Shown piece after piece: positions 50,928-58,811 of a DNA stretch of 64,000 nucleotides. Source of the stretch: Paenibacillus beijingensis (lineage in GTDB: Bacteria > Bacillota > Bacilli > Paenibacillales > Paenibacillaceae); contig NZ_CP011058.1 of NCBI RefSeq assembly GCF_000961095.1, forward strand, positions 5,410,001 through 5,474,000, given 5' to 3'. The position numbers and the translations under genes were made by a program. How positions within the stretch are numbered: the first letter of the stretch is position 1; each line of letters opens with the position of its first letter. The notes under the pieces are model-generated. The model saw only the letters and a list, made by a program, of their open reading frames with translations, had not been told where the DNA came from and made no database searches.

Positions 50928-51506
50928 TTATTGAAGATGAAGCGTGCAGTTATGTAGTACCGGATCCCAACGATTGTCCTTGAATTCCAGCACGGAGAAG
51001 GACATATTGCCTATGTACGAATTGTCCAAATGCTCGCACATCAAAGCCAGCATCTGGGCAAGATAGCTTCCGTGCGAGACAACGAGCAAATTGGCTTCCG
51101 GCATATTATTGCGCCACTTTGCCAGAAACGCAGCCGCTCTATCCTGTACGGAAGCGTCGCTTTCGACGCCGGCTTTGCTGCTGGAGCGCCAATCCGCGCC
51201 CCACGTCTCGATTCTTTCCGCCTCGGTCGTGCCTTCGATAAGGCCGAACGAACGCTCGCGCAGCAAAGGCTCGCCCGGCAAGAGCGGGACGCCGATCGCC
51301 TCGGCCACGATTCGGCCCGTTTCGGCCGCGCGCGACAAATCGCTCGTTACTACCGCGTCCCAACGTTCATTTTCTCTGACCAAACGGTCTGCGAGCAGGC
51401 GCGCTTGCGTAAGTCCTTCTTCATTCAACGGAATGTCCGTTTGTCCCTGAATTTTGCCGAGGGCGTTCCATTCCGTTTTGCCATGACGAATTAATCCGAT
51501 TTTCAT
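50928..51506 (-). CDS. Histidine phosphatase family protein
   Basis: This 192-residue phosphoglycerate-mutase-like phosphatase has the phospho-His motif LIRHGKTEWNALGKIQGQTD at residues 5-24, with SDLSRAAETGRIVAE, RERSFGLIEG (catalytic Glu) and the second His in VVSHGSYLAQML. Members act on small phosphoesters; the substrate is not evident. It lies 39 bases after the anti-sigma gene on the same strand and is probably in that operon. Confidence 0.92.
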   Translation of the reverse strand: MKIGLIRHGKTEWNALGKIQGQTDIPLNEEGLTQARLLADRLVRENERWDAVVTSDLSRAAETGRIVAEAIGVPLLPGEPLLRERSFGLIEGTTEAERIETWGADWRSSSKAGVESDASVQDRAAAFLAKWRNNMPEANLLVVSHGSYLAQMLALMCEHLDNSYIGNMSFSVLEFKDNRWDPVLHNCTLHLQ

Positions 51507-51545
51507 TGCCGCCTGACGCCCTCCTTGTACGATTTCAAAAGCTGG

Positions 51546-52142
51546 TCAATGGCGCGTACGAGCCAGCCAGTTCAGCATCAGCATCGCCATAATCAATCCG
51601 AGAATCGACAGCGCAATCCAATACTGCGGATAGGTCGGCACCACTTTAAGCACAAGCGGATCGCTGATGCTCGCAACGGGAACGTCCGCGTAATAGGCTG
51701 CGGTAAACGCGCTCCCTTCGGATGCGTTGGCCGTTTCGATCAATCCCGTCATTTGAGCCGTATCCGGGGAAGCCGTCTGATTGTTAAATACGAGAACAAG
51801 CAGCGCCGTCGCGAACATGGCCATGCAGCAGGCAACGGCGATAGCCGCGTTGCGCCTGAAGCTGCGCGTGAATTGATACGTCTTATGGTAAACCGGCATA
51901 TACCAGGTCTGTTCGGCGTAAATCCGCTCCATCACTTCCCGGTTGATATGGTCGAGCGGCCCGGTTATGTCTTCGCTCTCGGAAAGGTTGCGGATCAGCG
52001 CCTCGCTTTCCTCCCATAAGCGAAACTCTTCCTTGCAGATTTCACAGTGCTCCAGGTGCGTATCGACGTCCAATCGCTGGGAATCGTTCTCCGGGGCGTC
52101 CCAGTACACGCTGAAGAGCTCCTGCACTTCATGGCATTTCAT
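51546..52142 (-). CDS. Zinc-finger anti-sigma factor
   Basis: This 198-residue membrane protein probably sequesters the ECF sigma factor encoded immediately upstream. The N-terminal zinc anti-sigma motif Hx3CxxC is in THLEHCEICKEEF (about residues 29-41). Hydrophobic segments at about 97-117 (AAIAVACCMAMFATALLVLV) and 172-190 (WIALSILGLIMAMLMLNWLA) would span the membrane and expose a sensor loop of about 55 residues. It overlaps the sigma gene by four bases. Confidence 0.9.
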   Translation of the reverse strand: MKCHEVQELFSVYWDAPENDSQRLDVDTHLEHCEICKEEFRLWEESEALIRNLSESEDITGPLDHINREVMERIYAEQTWYMPVYHKTYQFTRSFRRNAAIAVACCMAMFATALLVLVFNNQTASPDTAQMTGLIETANASEGSAFTAAYYADVPVASISDPLVLKVVPTYPQYWIALSILGLIMAMLMLNWLARTRH

Positions 52143-52732
52143 CTCGTTCGCATCCCTTCAAATTCATCACTCTGCGTATCTCCGAAGTAAGGCTCCAGCT
52201 GCGATTTGACACTGGCCCTTGCACGGAATAACAGCGATTTGACGGAACTGACGGTTTGTCCCAAAATGGCAGCGATTTCCTGATAATCCAATTGGTCATA
52301 TTCACGAAGTATAAGAGCCGAGCGCTGCTTTTCGGGCAGACTGTTTATCGCTTCGCGAACCAGGTTCATCCTCTCGGACTGCAGCACCAATTGTTCCGGC
52401 ACCGTTTCAGGCGGCGCAACGGGCAAGTATCCCGTTTCCTCGAGCGATACGTTTACGCTGCGCTGTTTGCGCAGTTCGCTCAAAACGGTATTTCGCGCTA
52501 TGGTGTACAGCCAGGTGGAGAACGAAGCGTCCACTTCGCGGAAGGAATGAATGCTGCGGTAAGCTTTATAAAACGTTTCCGAACAAAGATCTTCCGCCAG
52601 CAATTCCAATTTGGCACTCTTCAGCATATGAAAAATAAAACTCAGGATTTTGCGCTGGTATCGCCGCATCAATTCCGAATATAGCTGTATATTGCCGTCC
52701 TTGATTTCTCGAATTAACTGGGAATCGGTCAT
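52139..52732 (-). CDS. ECF-type RNA polymerase sigma factor
   Basis: This 197-residue sigma factor has region 2 (MRRYQRKILSFIFHMLKSAK; DLCSETFYKAYRSIHSF, core binding and -10 recognition) and region 4 (INSLPEKQRSALILREYDQL; YQEIAAILGQTVSSVKSLLF, -35 recognition). A zinc-finger anti-sigma gene follows with a 4-nt overlap, the standard pairing. The start at ATG 52732 (MTDSQLIRE) follows AAGGAGG. The stimulus is unknown. Confidence 0.94.
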   Translation of the reverse strand: MTDSQLIREIKDGNIQLYSELMRRYQRKILSFIFHMLKSAKLELLAEDLCSETFYKAYRSIHSFREVDASFSTWLYTIARNTVLSELRKQRSVNVSLEETGYLPVAPPETVPEQLVLQSERMNLVREAINSLPEKQRSALILREYDQLDYQEIAAILGQTVSSVKSLLFRARASVKSQLEPYFGDTQSDEFEGMRTR

Positions 52733-52787
52733 GACAGGCGAAAACCTCCTTGCCTGTAGGTCCTCCCGATCCGGTATATATATTTTA

Positions 52788-52811
52788 CCGAGTCGGCGGT
52801 GAAAAGTTGCG
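52788..52811 (-). promoter_or_regulatory. Possible ECF-type promoter before the sigma gene
   Basis: GCAAC (52811-52807) and CGGTA (about 52791-52787) on the minus strand are spaced as in ECF promoters with an AAC core -35 and CG -10. Self-activation is usual for such operons. The match is partial, and an AT-rich TAAAATATATATA just downstream could instead be a vegetative -10. The rest of 52733-53093 holds the doxX terminator and nothing else recognisable. Confidence 0.35.
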
Positions 52812-53035
52812 GTGCACCGGGGTATAAAGTTCATTTTACATGAAAAAGAGGCATAAGCCTACAAAGTTTGCGCTTGTACGTCCATATTTCGAGTTGCTGC
52901 GACCAAAATCCTGCTTCCGTTTTCGACAATCGATCACTAACTAATCCATATTTTTACATCGTAGCCGCACGTTAGTATTGTATCACAGTACAAAGGCGGC
53001 GTCGCCCTTTATTTCTCGGGCAAGTACAAAAACAC

Positions 53036-53065
53036 GAAAAAACGCTCCTCGTTAAGAGAAGCGTT
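53036..53065 (-). terminator. Terminator after doxX
   Basis: On the minus strand AACGCTTCTC pairs with GAGGAGCGTT across TTAAC, followed by T residues. It lies about 30 bases after the doxX stop. Confidence 0.85.
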
Positions 53066-53093
53066 CATCGCGTTGCCTTTGCTTTCAGCCCGT

Positions 53094-53501
53094 TTAGCCG
53101 ATCCACAAAGCGTCGAGCGAATATTGGCCTGCGCCTGTCAGCGCCACGCCTAGAGCGACGGTTAGAAGCACCAGGTTGTATTCATAGCCGTTTGCCGTCA
53201 CCCATAAGCCGTTTGCGCCGTGCACCTTCACAATCGCGACCAGCATCGGTACGATGATCAGAACGGCTCCGACCCATGTGAGCAAACCGGCTCCGAACAG
53301 CAAACCTCCGATCAGTTCCCCGGCTCCGGCCACAAAAGCGACAAGCGTTCCCGGCTTCATGCCGATCGACTCAAACCAGCCGCCAGTTCCTTTCAGTCCG
53401 TATCCGCCGAACCAGCCAAACAGCTTCTGCGCTCCGTGACCGATAAACAATAGTCCGATAACGACCCGAATAATAAGAAGACCCCAATCCAACGTATTCA
53501 T
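53094..53501 (-). CDS. DoxX-family membrane protein
   Basis: This 135-residue four-helix membrane protein begins MNTLDWGLLIIRVVIGLLFI and continues GHGAQKLFGWFGGYGLKGTG, a DoxX hallmark, then LVAFVAGAGELIGGLLFGAG and WVGAVLIIVPMLVAIVKVHG. DoxX proteins are linked with thiol and oxidative stress, although the activity is unclear. ATG 53501 is chosen because AAAGGG lies nine bases before it. The promoter at 53554-53582 is overlapped by an operator-like dyad, suggesting repressor control. Confidence 0.9.
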   Translation of the reverse strand: MNTLDWGLLIIRVVIGLLFIGHGAQKLFGWFGGYGLKGTGGWFESIGMKPGTLVAFVAGAGELIGGLLFGAGLLTWVGAVLIIVPMLVAIVKVHGANGLWVTANGYEYNLVLLTVALGVALTGAGQYSLDALWIG

Positions 53502-53553
53502 ATTTCCCAACCCTTTCGTTTATGTGATCTTGAATGAACTGCTTATGAACTTA

Positions 53554-53586
53554 TATTAATGCCACTAACTTACTTTTGTCAAGTTA
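53554..53586 (-). promoter_or_regulatory. doxX promoter with operator-like dyad
   Basis: TTGACA (53582-53577), 17 bases and TTAATA (53559-53554) on the minus strand form a strong promoter. The dyad TAACTT-N9-AAGTTA (53566-53586) covers the -35 box and part of the spacer, a classic repressor position. Similar half-sites are used by HxlR/MarR-type redox and quinone sensors; no such regulator gene is adjacent. Confidence 0.6.
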
Positions 53587-53708
53587 ATAATTATATGATT
53601 GCAACATTTATTTATTCACCTTATTACAAAGCTTAAACCTGCTTGCCTCACACCCAATGCTGCACGCTAGAGGCTAGAGGATCCGTGCCTCTCTCTCGGC
53701 ACGCCAAA

Positions 53709-53787
53709 CAAAAAAAACCGCCTCGTAAGAGGCGGCCCGCACGACAAATGCGAATATTGGATAGGAGTGGAGAGAAACCATACTGTA
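53709..53787 (-). ncRNA. Candidate small RNA (about 75-80 nt)
   Basis: A consensus promoter at 53793-53821 and a perfect terminator at 53709-53735 delimit a transcript starting near 53787. The terminator is CCGCCTC-TTAC-GAGGCGG plus eight or nine T residues on the minus strand. The 5' part is unstructured and pyrimidine-rich (TTTCTCTCCACTCCT at 53777-53763), which can pair with AGGAG-type ribosome sites. A 65-codon frame through it runs into the terminator and has no ribosome site, so a protein is unlikely. A cre-like sequence abuts the -35 box. The RNA is inferred; no known sRNA family was recognised. Confidence 0.45.
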
Positions 53788-53792
53788 CTTTT

Positions 53793-53833
53793 ATTATATG
53801 TATCCGTTTTCATTTTGTCAATAAGCGCTTTCA
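53793..53833 (-). promoter_or_regulatory. Consensus promoter and cre-like site of the candidate small RNA
   Basis: TTGACA (53821-53816), 17 bases and TATAAT (53798-53793) match the sigma-A consensus exactly. Just upstream, overlapping by two bases, TGAAAGCGCTTATT (53833-53820) differs from the CcpA cre consensus TGWAARCGYTWNCW at one position. This position is compatible with catabolite control. Confidence 0.6.
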
Positions 53834-53890
53834 TTTTTTTGTGAGTTAAATAAATTGACGTCATAATCGCTCTTCTATGTTAAAAGCTGA

Positions 53891-53943
53891 GCGGCTGGTT
53901 TAATGACAAGGGAGGGTTAGAATCGCCTGCCCTAACCAGCCGC
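53891..53943 (-). terminator. Hairpin after tyrA
   Basis: GCGGCTGGTT and AACCAGCCGC enclose a second, competing dyad (GGGTTAG/CTAACC-type). The T tract is weak, but the position 35 bases after tyrA fits a terminator. Confidence 0.45.
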
Positions 53944-53977
53944 GTCATACTAAGGCAGCCGCTTTAACATCATTCTT

Positions 53978-55072
53978 TTAAAATCGAACCGAATGATTAA
54001 GTCCTTCCAGCAACGTGACGGCCTGATCCAAGTCTTCCTGCGTGCGGAACGACAGCCTCAGCACCCCCGGCACATCCTCGCGGCTTTCGATAATTTGCAA
54101 ATTGCTGAGGTTGATTCTGCGGCTGCCAAGCTCCGTTGCGATCCGGCCGATAATGCCGGGATGATCCGGCACGTCCACGTAGCATTCGTATACCGACTGA
54201 AGCATCCCTTTGCGGCGCTCGGGAAGCTGCCTGCGGAACTCTCCCGCCGTCCGGAACGCTTCGCTTACGCCTTCGCCGTCTTCATCGCGCAGCATTTGCG
54301 CGAACCGCTTCATTTCCTCCTGCCATTCCTCAATAAGCTCCAGCAGGACATGGCGGTTATTCAGCAAAATGTCGCGCCATACGACAGGTTCGCTCGATGC
54401 GATGCGCGTAATATCGCGGAATCCCCCGGCCGCGAGCGAAGCGTACAGGCCGTTCGTTTCGTTATGCTTCCGCACCTGATTGACGAGTGCGACCGCAATC
54501 AGATGCGGAAGATGACTGATCGCCGCCACGATTTCGTCGTGCTCTCCGGCATCGACGCGCACAATTTTGGCGCCGGTGTGACGAAGCAGCGCGGACAAGC
54601 GCTCCAGCGCATCAATCGGCGTGGCCGGCTCGGGCGTAAGCACGTAAAACGCATTTTCAAACAAATGCTGCGACGCCGCCTCCACTCCGGAACGCTCGGA
54701 ACCGGCCATCGGATGGCCGCCGATAAATACCGCAGGCTTCAGGTCGGCCGCGCGCGCACAATCGGTTACGGACGATTTCGTGCTGCCGACGTCGGAAATG
54801 ATGCACCCCGCCTTCAAATCCATGGCACTGAGCTGCCGGATATAGTCATCCAGCACACCTACCGGCACGCATAGAAAAATAAAATCCGCCGCTTCGGCCG
54901 CTTCCCGCAGCGAAGTCGTCGCCGAATCCACCACGCCTCTTCGCACATACTTTTCCGCAAGCGAAGCATCAGGCGAATGTCCGATTACGTTTAAACCCGG
55001 TTGACCTTTTAAACACAGCGCGAGCGATCCTCCAATCAGCCCGACGCCGCAAATAACGATTGTCGTTTCCAA
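53978..55072 (-). CDS. tyrA: Prephenate dehydrogenase with ACT domain
   Basis: This enzyme oxidatively decarboxylates prephenate to 4-hydroxyphenylpyruvate for tyrosine. The 364 residues have the NAD motif IVICGVGLIGGSLALCLKG at the very start, IISDVGSTKSSV, GGHPMAGSERSGVEAA (active-site His), and a C-terminal ACT domain (about 295-364, YVDVPDHPGIIGRIATELGS), the usual site of tyrosine feedback. The start is TTG 55072: a stop codon lies immediately upstream in frame and no ATG is near. The ribosome site is weak. It follows trpA by 262 bases and has a separate terminator upstream, so its own promoter is expected. Confidence 0.95.
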   Translation of the reverse strand: METTIVICGVGLIGGSLALCLKGQPGLNVIGHSPDASLAEKYVRRGVVDSATTSLREAAEAADFIFLCVPVGVLDDYIRQLSAMDLKAGCIISDVGSTKSSVTDCARAADLKPAVFIGGHPMAGSERSGVEAASQHLFENAFYVLTPEPATPIDALERLSALLRHTGAKIVRVDAGEHDEIVAAISHLPHLIAVALVNQVRKHNETNGLYASLAAGGFRDITRIASSEPVVWRDILLNNRHVLLELIEEWQEEMKRFAQMLRDEDGEGVSEAFRTAGEFRRQLPERRKGMLQSVYECYVDVPDHPGIIGRIATELGSRRINLSNLQIIESREDVPGVLRLSFRTQEDLDQAVTLLEGLNHSVRF

Positions 55073-55230
55073 TTAATCTAGCACCGCCGCTTCCTGCAGC
55101 ACCTGTTTCAAATGCGGCATTATATTTTGCATTCCATCTAAAAAAAACCGTCCATGAATGCCCAACGATTATTTTCGCATATCTTTCAGCTGTTTTAAAG
55201 TATTTTTGTTCGTATTTACGGGTGCATGCG

Positions 55231-55278
55231 AAAAAAGGGCCGGAGCATCCGCGCACATACGCGAAAGCGCCGGCCCTT
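55231..55278 (-). terminator. Terminator after the trp operon
   Basis: AAGGGCCGG pairs with CCGGCCCTT on the minus strand around a GC-rich internal dyad, followed by six T residues. It lies about 57 bases after trpA and separates it from tyrA. Confidence 0.85.
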
Positions 55279-55334
55279 AAGCTTTGCGAAAGCTGCGGAT
55301 CGTTAGCCGGTCGGACTTAACGTCCCCCCGTCCC

Positions 55335-56141
55335 TCAAACTCTTAATCCGTGCACGAAGTCGTAAATTTGCCGCAGCCCTTCCTCTTTGCCCTCAGGCTG
55401 GCTAAGAAGCGGCAGAACCTCTTCGATTTTGCGCACGATGGCGCTGCCGACGATAACGCCGTCGCTCTGCCCCGCGAAACGCTCGATCTGCTCGCGGCTG
55501 GAAATGCCGAAGCCGACGGCAATCGGCAAATCGGTCGCGCCGCGGACCGATTGCAGGAATTCGTCGATGCCGCTGTGGAAATCGGAGCGAACGCCGGTTA
55601 CGCCGAGCGAAGATACGCAGTAGACGAAACCGCGCGCTTTGCTTGCGATCCGGGCAACCCGTTCGTTGGAAGTCGGCGCCACGAGCGGAATGAGATGAAT
55701 GCCCGCCGCTTCCGCCAGCTGGCGCATCTCGGCATCCTCTTCAATCGGCAAATCGGGAATGATGAGGCCGCTGATTCCTTTTTCCTTGGCAAGCGCGATA
55801 AACGTTTCAAGACCCATTTGCAGAACCGGATTGTAGTAGGAAAACAAAATAAAAGGGAGCTTGACGCCGGCCGCACGCGCATCCTCGGCCACCTGCATGC
55901 AGTCGCGGATCGTAATCCGGTGCTTCAGCGCCCGTTCGGAAGCGCGCTGGATGACCGGTCCGTCGGCGAGCGGATCGGAATAAGGAACGCCAAGCTCAAT
56001 CATATCCGCTCCCGCTTCCTCCAGCTTCGCAATAATTTCAACCGAAGTCTTAAGATCCGGATCGCCCATCGTCAGAAAAGGAATGAGCGCCGGCTTGCCG
56101 TTCTTCTTTAAAGCTGCAAAAACCGAGTCGATCAAATTCAT
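55335..56141 (-). CDS. trpA: Tryptophan synthase alpha chain
   Basis: This subunit cleaves indole-glycerol phosphate to indole, which is passed to TrpB. The 268-residue TIM barrel has the catalytic Glu and Asp in ADMIELGVPYSDPLADGPVI (about residues 46-65), VYCVSSLGVTGVRSDF and the phosphate loops IAVGFGISSREQ and DGVIVGSAIVRKIE. It overlaps trpB by four bases and is the last gene of trpEDCFBA. Confidence 0.97.
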   Translation of the reverse strand: MNLIDSVFAALKKNGKPALIPFLTMGDPDLKTSVEIIAKLEEAGADMIELGVPYSDPLADGPVIQRASERALKHRITIRDCMQVAEDARAAGVKLPFILFSYYNPVLQMGLETFIALAKEKGISGLIIPDLPIEEDAEMRQLAEAAGIHLIPLVAPTSNERVARIASKARGFVYCVSSLGVTGVRSDFHSGIDEFLQSVRGATDLPIAVGFGISSREQIERFAGQSDGVIVGSAIVRKIEEVLPLLSQPEGKEEGLRQIYDFVHGLRV

Positions 56142-57334
56142 TGCGCTTTCCCCCCCAGATAGCCCATAATCGCTTCCACGTCCTTGTCCCCGCGGCCCGA
56201 CAAGCTGATTACCACAGTCTTGTCGCTGGACAGCGTCGGTGCCAGCTTCATCGTCTGGGCGACGGCGTGGGCCGATTCAAGCGCCGGGATGATGCCTTCC
56301 GTACGGGAGAGCAGCTGCAGCGCCTCGAGCGCTTCGGCGTCGGTAATCGGTACGTATTCCGCTCGTCCGGAGTCTTTCAAATACGAGTGCTCCGGTCCGA
56401 TGCCGGGATAGTCCAGTCCGGCCGAGATCGAATGCGCCGGCAGCACCTGGCCTGCCTCATCCTGCAGCACATAGCTGAGCGAGCCTTGGAATACGCCGTG
56501 ACGCCCTTTGGTCATCGTAGCGGCGTGCTCTTCCGTTTCGACGCCGCGCCCGGCCGCTTCCACGCCGATCAGGCGAACGGATTCATCGCCTACGAACGGG
56601 TAGAAAATGCCCATCGCGTTGCTGCCGCCGCCGACGGCCGCGACGATATAATCCGGCAGCCGTCCTTCCTCTTTCAGCATCTGCTCGCGCGTCTCGTCGC
56701 CGATAATGCGCTGGAAATCGCGCACAATCATCGGGTACGGATGCGGTCCCGTTACCGAGCCGAGGATATAGTACGTGTCGTCGACGTTGCTGACCCAGTA
56801 ACGCAGCGTTTCGTTACACGCGTCCTTCAGCGTGCGCGTTCCGGACAACACCGGCACCACTTCGGCGCCGAGCAGATTCATGCGGAAGACGTTCAGCTGC
56901 TGCCGCTTCGTATCCTCTTCACCCATAAACACCTTGCATTCGAGTCCGAGCAGCGCCGCAACCGTCGCCGATGCGACGCCGTGCTGGCCCGCTCCGGTCT
57001 CGGCAATAATTTTTTTCTTGCCCATCCGTTTGGCGAGCACGCCCTGGCCGATCGTATTGTTGATTTTATGGGCGCCCGTGTGGTTAAGGTCTTCGCGCTT
57101 CAAATAAATTTTTGCGCCGCCCAAATGCTTCGTCAATCGTTCCGCGTAATAAAGCGAAGTCGGCCGTCCCGAATATTTATCAAGCAAATAGCGGACTTCC
57201 GCTTGGAATTCGGGATCTTTAGAATAATGCCGGTACGCTTCTTCCAGCTCCATCAGCGCGTTCATCAGTGTTTCCGGCACGTAACGCCCGCCGAATTTGC
57301 CATAACGTCCGTTTGAATCCGGTACCTGGGTCAT
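56138..57334 (-). CDS. trpB: Tryptophan synthase beta chain
   Basis: This PLP enzyme joins indole and serine. The 398-residue chain has the PLP-Lys in REDLNHTGAHKINNTIGQGV (about residues 86-105), AETGAGQHGVASATVAALLG, the phosphate loop AVGGGSNAMGIFYPFVGD, and LDYPGIGPEHSYLKDSGRAE. It overlaps trpF and trpA by four bases each, so translation is coupled along the operon. Confidence 0.97.
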   Translation of the reverse strand: MTQVPDSNGRYGKFGGRYVPETLMNALMELEEAYRHYSKDPEFQAEVRYLLDKYSGRPTSLYYAERLTKHLGGAKIYLKREDLNHTGAHKINNTIGQGVLAKRMGKKKIIAETGAGQHGVASATVAALLGLECKVFMGEEDTKRQQLNVFRMNLLGAEVVPVLSGTRTLKDACNETLRYWVSNVDDTYYILGSVTGPHPYPMIVRDFQRIIGDETREQMLKEEGRLPDYIVAAVGGGSNAMGIFYPFVGDESVRLIGVEAAGRGVETEEHAATMTKGRHGVFQGSLSYVLQDEAGQVLPAHSISAGLDYPGIGPEHSYLKDSGRAEYVPITDAEALEALQLLSRTEGIIPALESAHAVAQTMKLAPTLSSDKTVVISLSGRGDKDVEAIMGYLGGKAQ

Positions 57335-58017
57335 GATCGCATCACCTTTCCTGTAAAAGCTTGAATTTTTGTTATGTCCTTGACACCATCGGTTTCCACG
57401 CCGCTCGATACGTCGACGCCGTCCGGACGGTAACGTATCGTTAACTCTTCGACATTGCCGGGATGAAGACCTCCCGCCACATAAAGATGAGCGCCGATTT
57501 CGAAAGCGGCCTTCTTGTAGACTTCAATAACGGACCAGTCGAACGTTTTGCCGGTGCCGCCCCCGGCCGTATCGAGCAGCACGGCGTCTACGGCGCCGGC
57601 GTACGGCGCCAGTTTGGCGCGAGCCGCCCTTTCCGTATCGCCTTCCGCCGCCGAAAATGCCTTCCATACTTCAAGGCCGAAGCGCCGCTTTACTTCCCGC
57701 GACTGCTCCGGCGTTTCCCCGCCGTGCAGTTGGATAACATCCAGCGGAACCTCCAACAAGACGCGCGCAAGCTCTTCAGGATCGGGATTTACGAACACCC
57801 CGACCGTGCGCGGAGCCGCTCCTTTGTCGTTCCTTAAGGCTCTGACGTCCGCCGCCAGCTGAAACGCCTGCTCCGGTGTCACCCGGCGCTTGCTGGGCGC
57901 AAACACGAAGCCGACTTCGTCAACGGCAAGTCCGTCCATGCCGCGGATCGTGGCGCTGTCCCGGAGACCGCAAATTTTGACGCGAACGCCTCCGCTCGCC
58001 TTCGCCCCTCCACTCAT
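57331..58017 (-). CDS. trpF: Phosphoribosylanthranilate isomerase
   Basis: This (beta/alpha)8 enzyme converts phosphoribosylanthranilate to the ribulose form. The 228 residues begin with a short extension, MSGGAKASGG, then VKICGLRDSATIRGM with the catalytic Cys; the catalytic Asp is in VLLDTAGGGTGKTFDW, and phosphate binding involves LYVAGGLHPGNVEEL and GVDVSSGVETDGVKD. It overlaps trpC and trpB by four bases. Confidence 0.96.
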   Translation of the reverse strand: MSGGAKASGGVRVKICGLRDSATIRGMDGLAVDEVGFVFAPSKRRVTPEQAFQLAADVRALRNDKGAAPRTVGVFVNPDPEELARVLLEVPLDVIQLHGGETPEQSREVKRRFGLEVWKAFSAAEGDTERAARAKLAPYAGAVDAVLLDTAGGGTGKTFDWSVIEVYKKAAFEIGAHLYVAGGLHPGNVEELTIRYRPDGVDVSSGVETDGVKDITKIQAFTGKVMRS

Positions 58018-58811
58018 GAGCGGACCGCCGGCCCCATCAGCCGTTCAACGGCTTCGCCGACATCGCTCTGGCGCATAAAGTGTTCGCCGATGAGCACGCC
58101 TTCGGCGCCCACCGATTGCAAATAAGCCAAATCCTCCGGTCCGGCGATCGCGCTCTCGCTGATGACGTTAACGCCCTTTGGAACAACGCCGATCAGGCGC
58201 TCCGTCGTTTTCAGGTCGGTCACGAACGTATGCAGGTCGCGGTTGTTGATCCCGATCAGCTCAATGCCTTCGATTTGCAGCGCCGTCTCCATTTCGCGCT
58301 CGTTGTGCACCTCAACCAGCACATCAAGGCCGATGGAACGGGCGGTCTTGTACAGCTCGCGCAGCTGCTCCAGCGTCAAAATCGCCACGATCAGCAGCAC
58401 GGCATCGGCGCCGATCGCTCTCGCTTCGTAAATTTGGCGGTAGTCGATCACAAAATCTTTGCGCAGCAGCGGCACCTTCACCGTCTCCCGCACCAGCGTC
58501 AAATAGTCATTGGAGCCCTGGAAATAGTCGCGGTCGGTCAATACCGAGATGCAATCGGCGCCGGCCTGCTCGTAAGTTTGCGCCAGTGCCGCCGGATGAA
58601 AGTCCGCGCGGATCAGCCCTTTGGAAGGTGATGCCTTCTTCACCTCGGCGATCAGTCCCATCGGACGGTTGCGCCCCGTCGTCAAGACGCGCGTAAAGCC
58701 GCGGCACTCCGGCATGGCGGAAACCGTCCGTTCATAGTCGGATAGCGAGAAGCGTTCCGCCAAAGCGGCAACCTCCGCACGTTTGGTCGCAACGATTTTA
58801 TCGAGAAACAT
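58014..58811 (-). CDS. trpC: Indole-3-glycerol phosphate synthase
   Basis: This enzyme closes the indole ring. The 265-residue protein has IAEVKKASPSKGLIRADF (catalytic Lys, about residues 54-71), LTDRDYFQGSNDYL, LLRKDFVIDYRQIYEARAIG with the second Lys, VEVHNEREMETAL, IGINNRDLHTF and ISESAIAGPEDL. It overlaps the trpD end by 14 bases. Confidence 0.97.
   Translation of the reverse strand: MFLDKIVATKRAEVAALAERFSLSDYERTVSAMPECRGFTRVLTTGRNRPMGLIAEVKKASPSKGLIRADFHPAALAQTYEQAGADCISVLTDRDYFQGSNDYLTLVRETVKVPLLRKDFVIDYRQIYEARAIGADAVLLIVAILTLEQLRELYKTARSIGLDVLVEVHNEREMETALQIEGIELIGINNRDLHTFVTDLKTTERLIGVVPKGVNVISESAIAGPEDLAYLQSVGAEGVLIGEHFMRQSDVGEAVERLMGPAVRS

Noticed and set aside
53667..53864. 65-codon minus-strand frame overlapping the candidate small RNA
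   Set aside because: It starts upstream of the promoter, has no ribosome site, and runs through a strong terminator.
56141..57316. Long open frame on the plus strand opposite trpB
   Set aside because: Mirror frame of a certain gene; His/Arg/Gln-rich composition, no ribosome site and no family features. Many similar plus-strand frames opposite aroB, trpE, leuC and others were dropped for the same reason.
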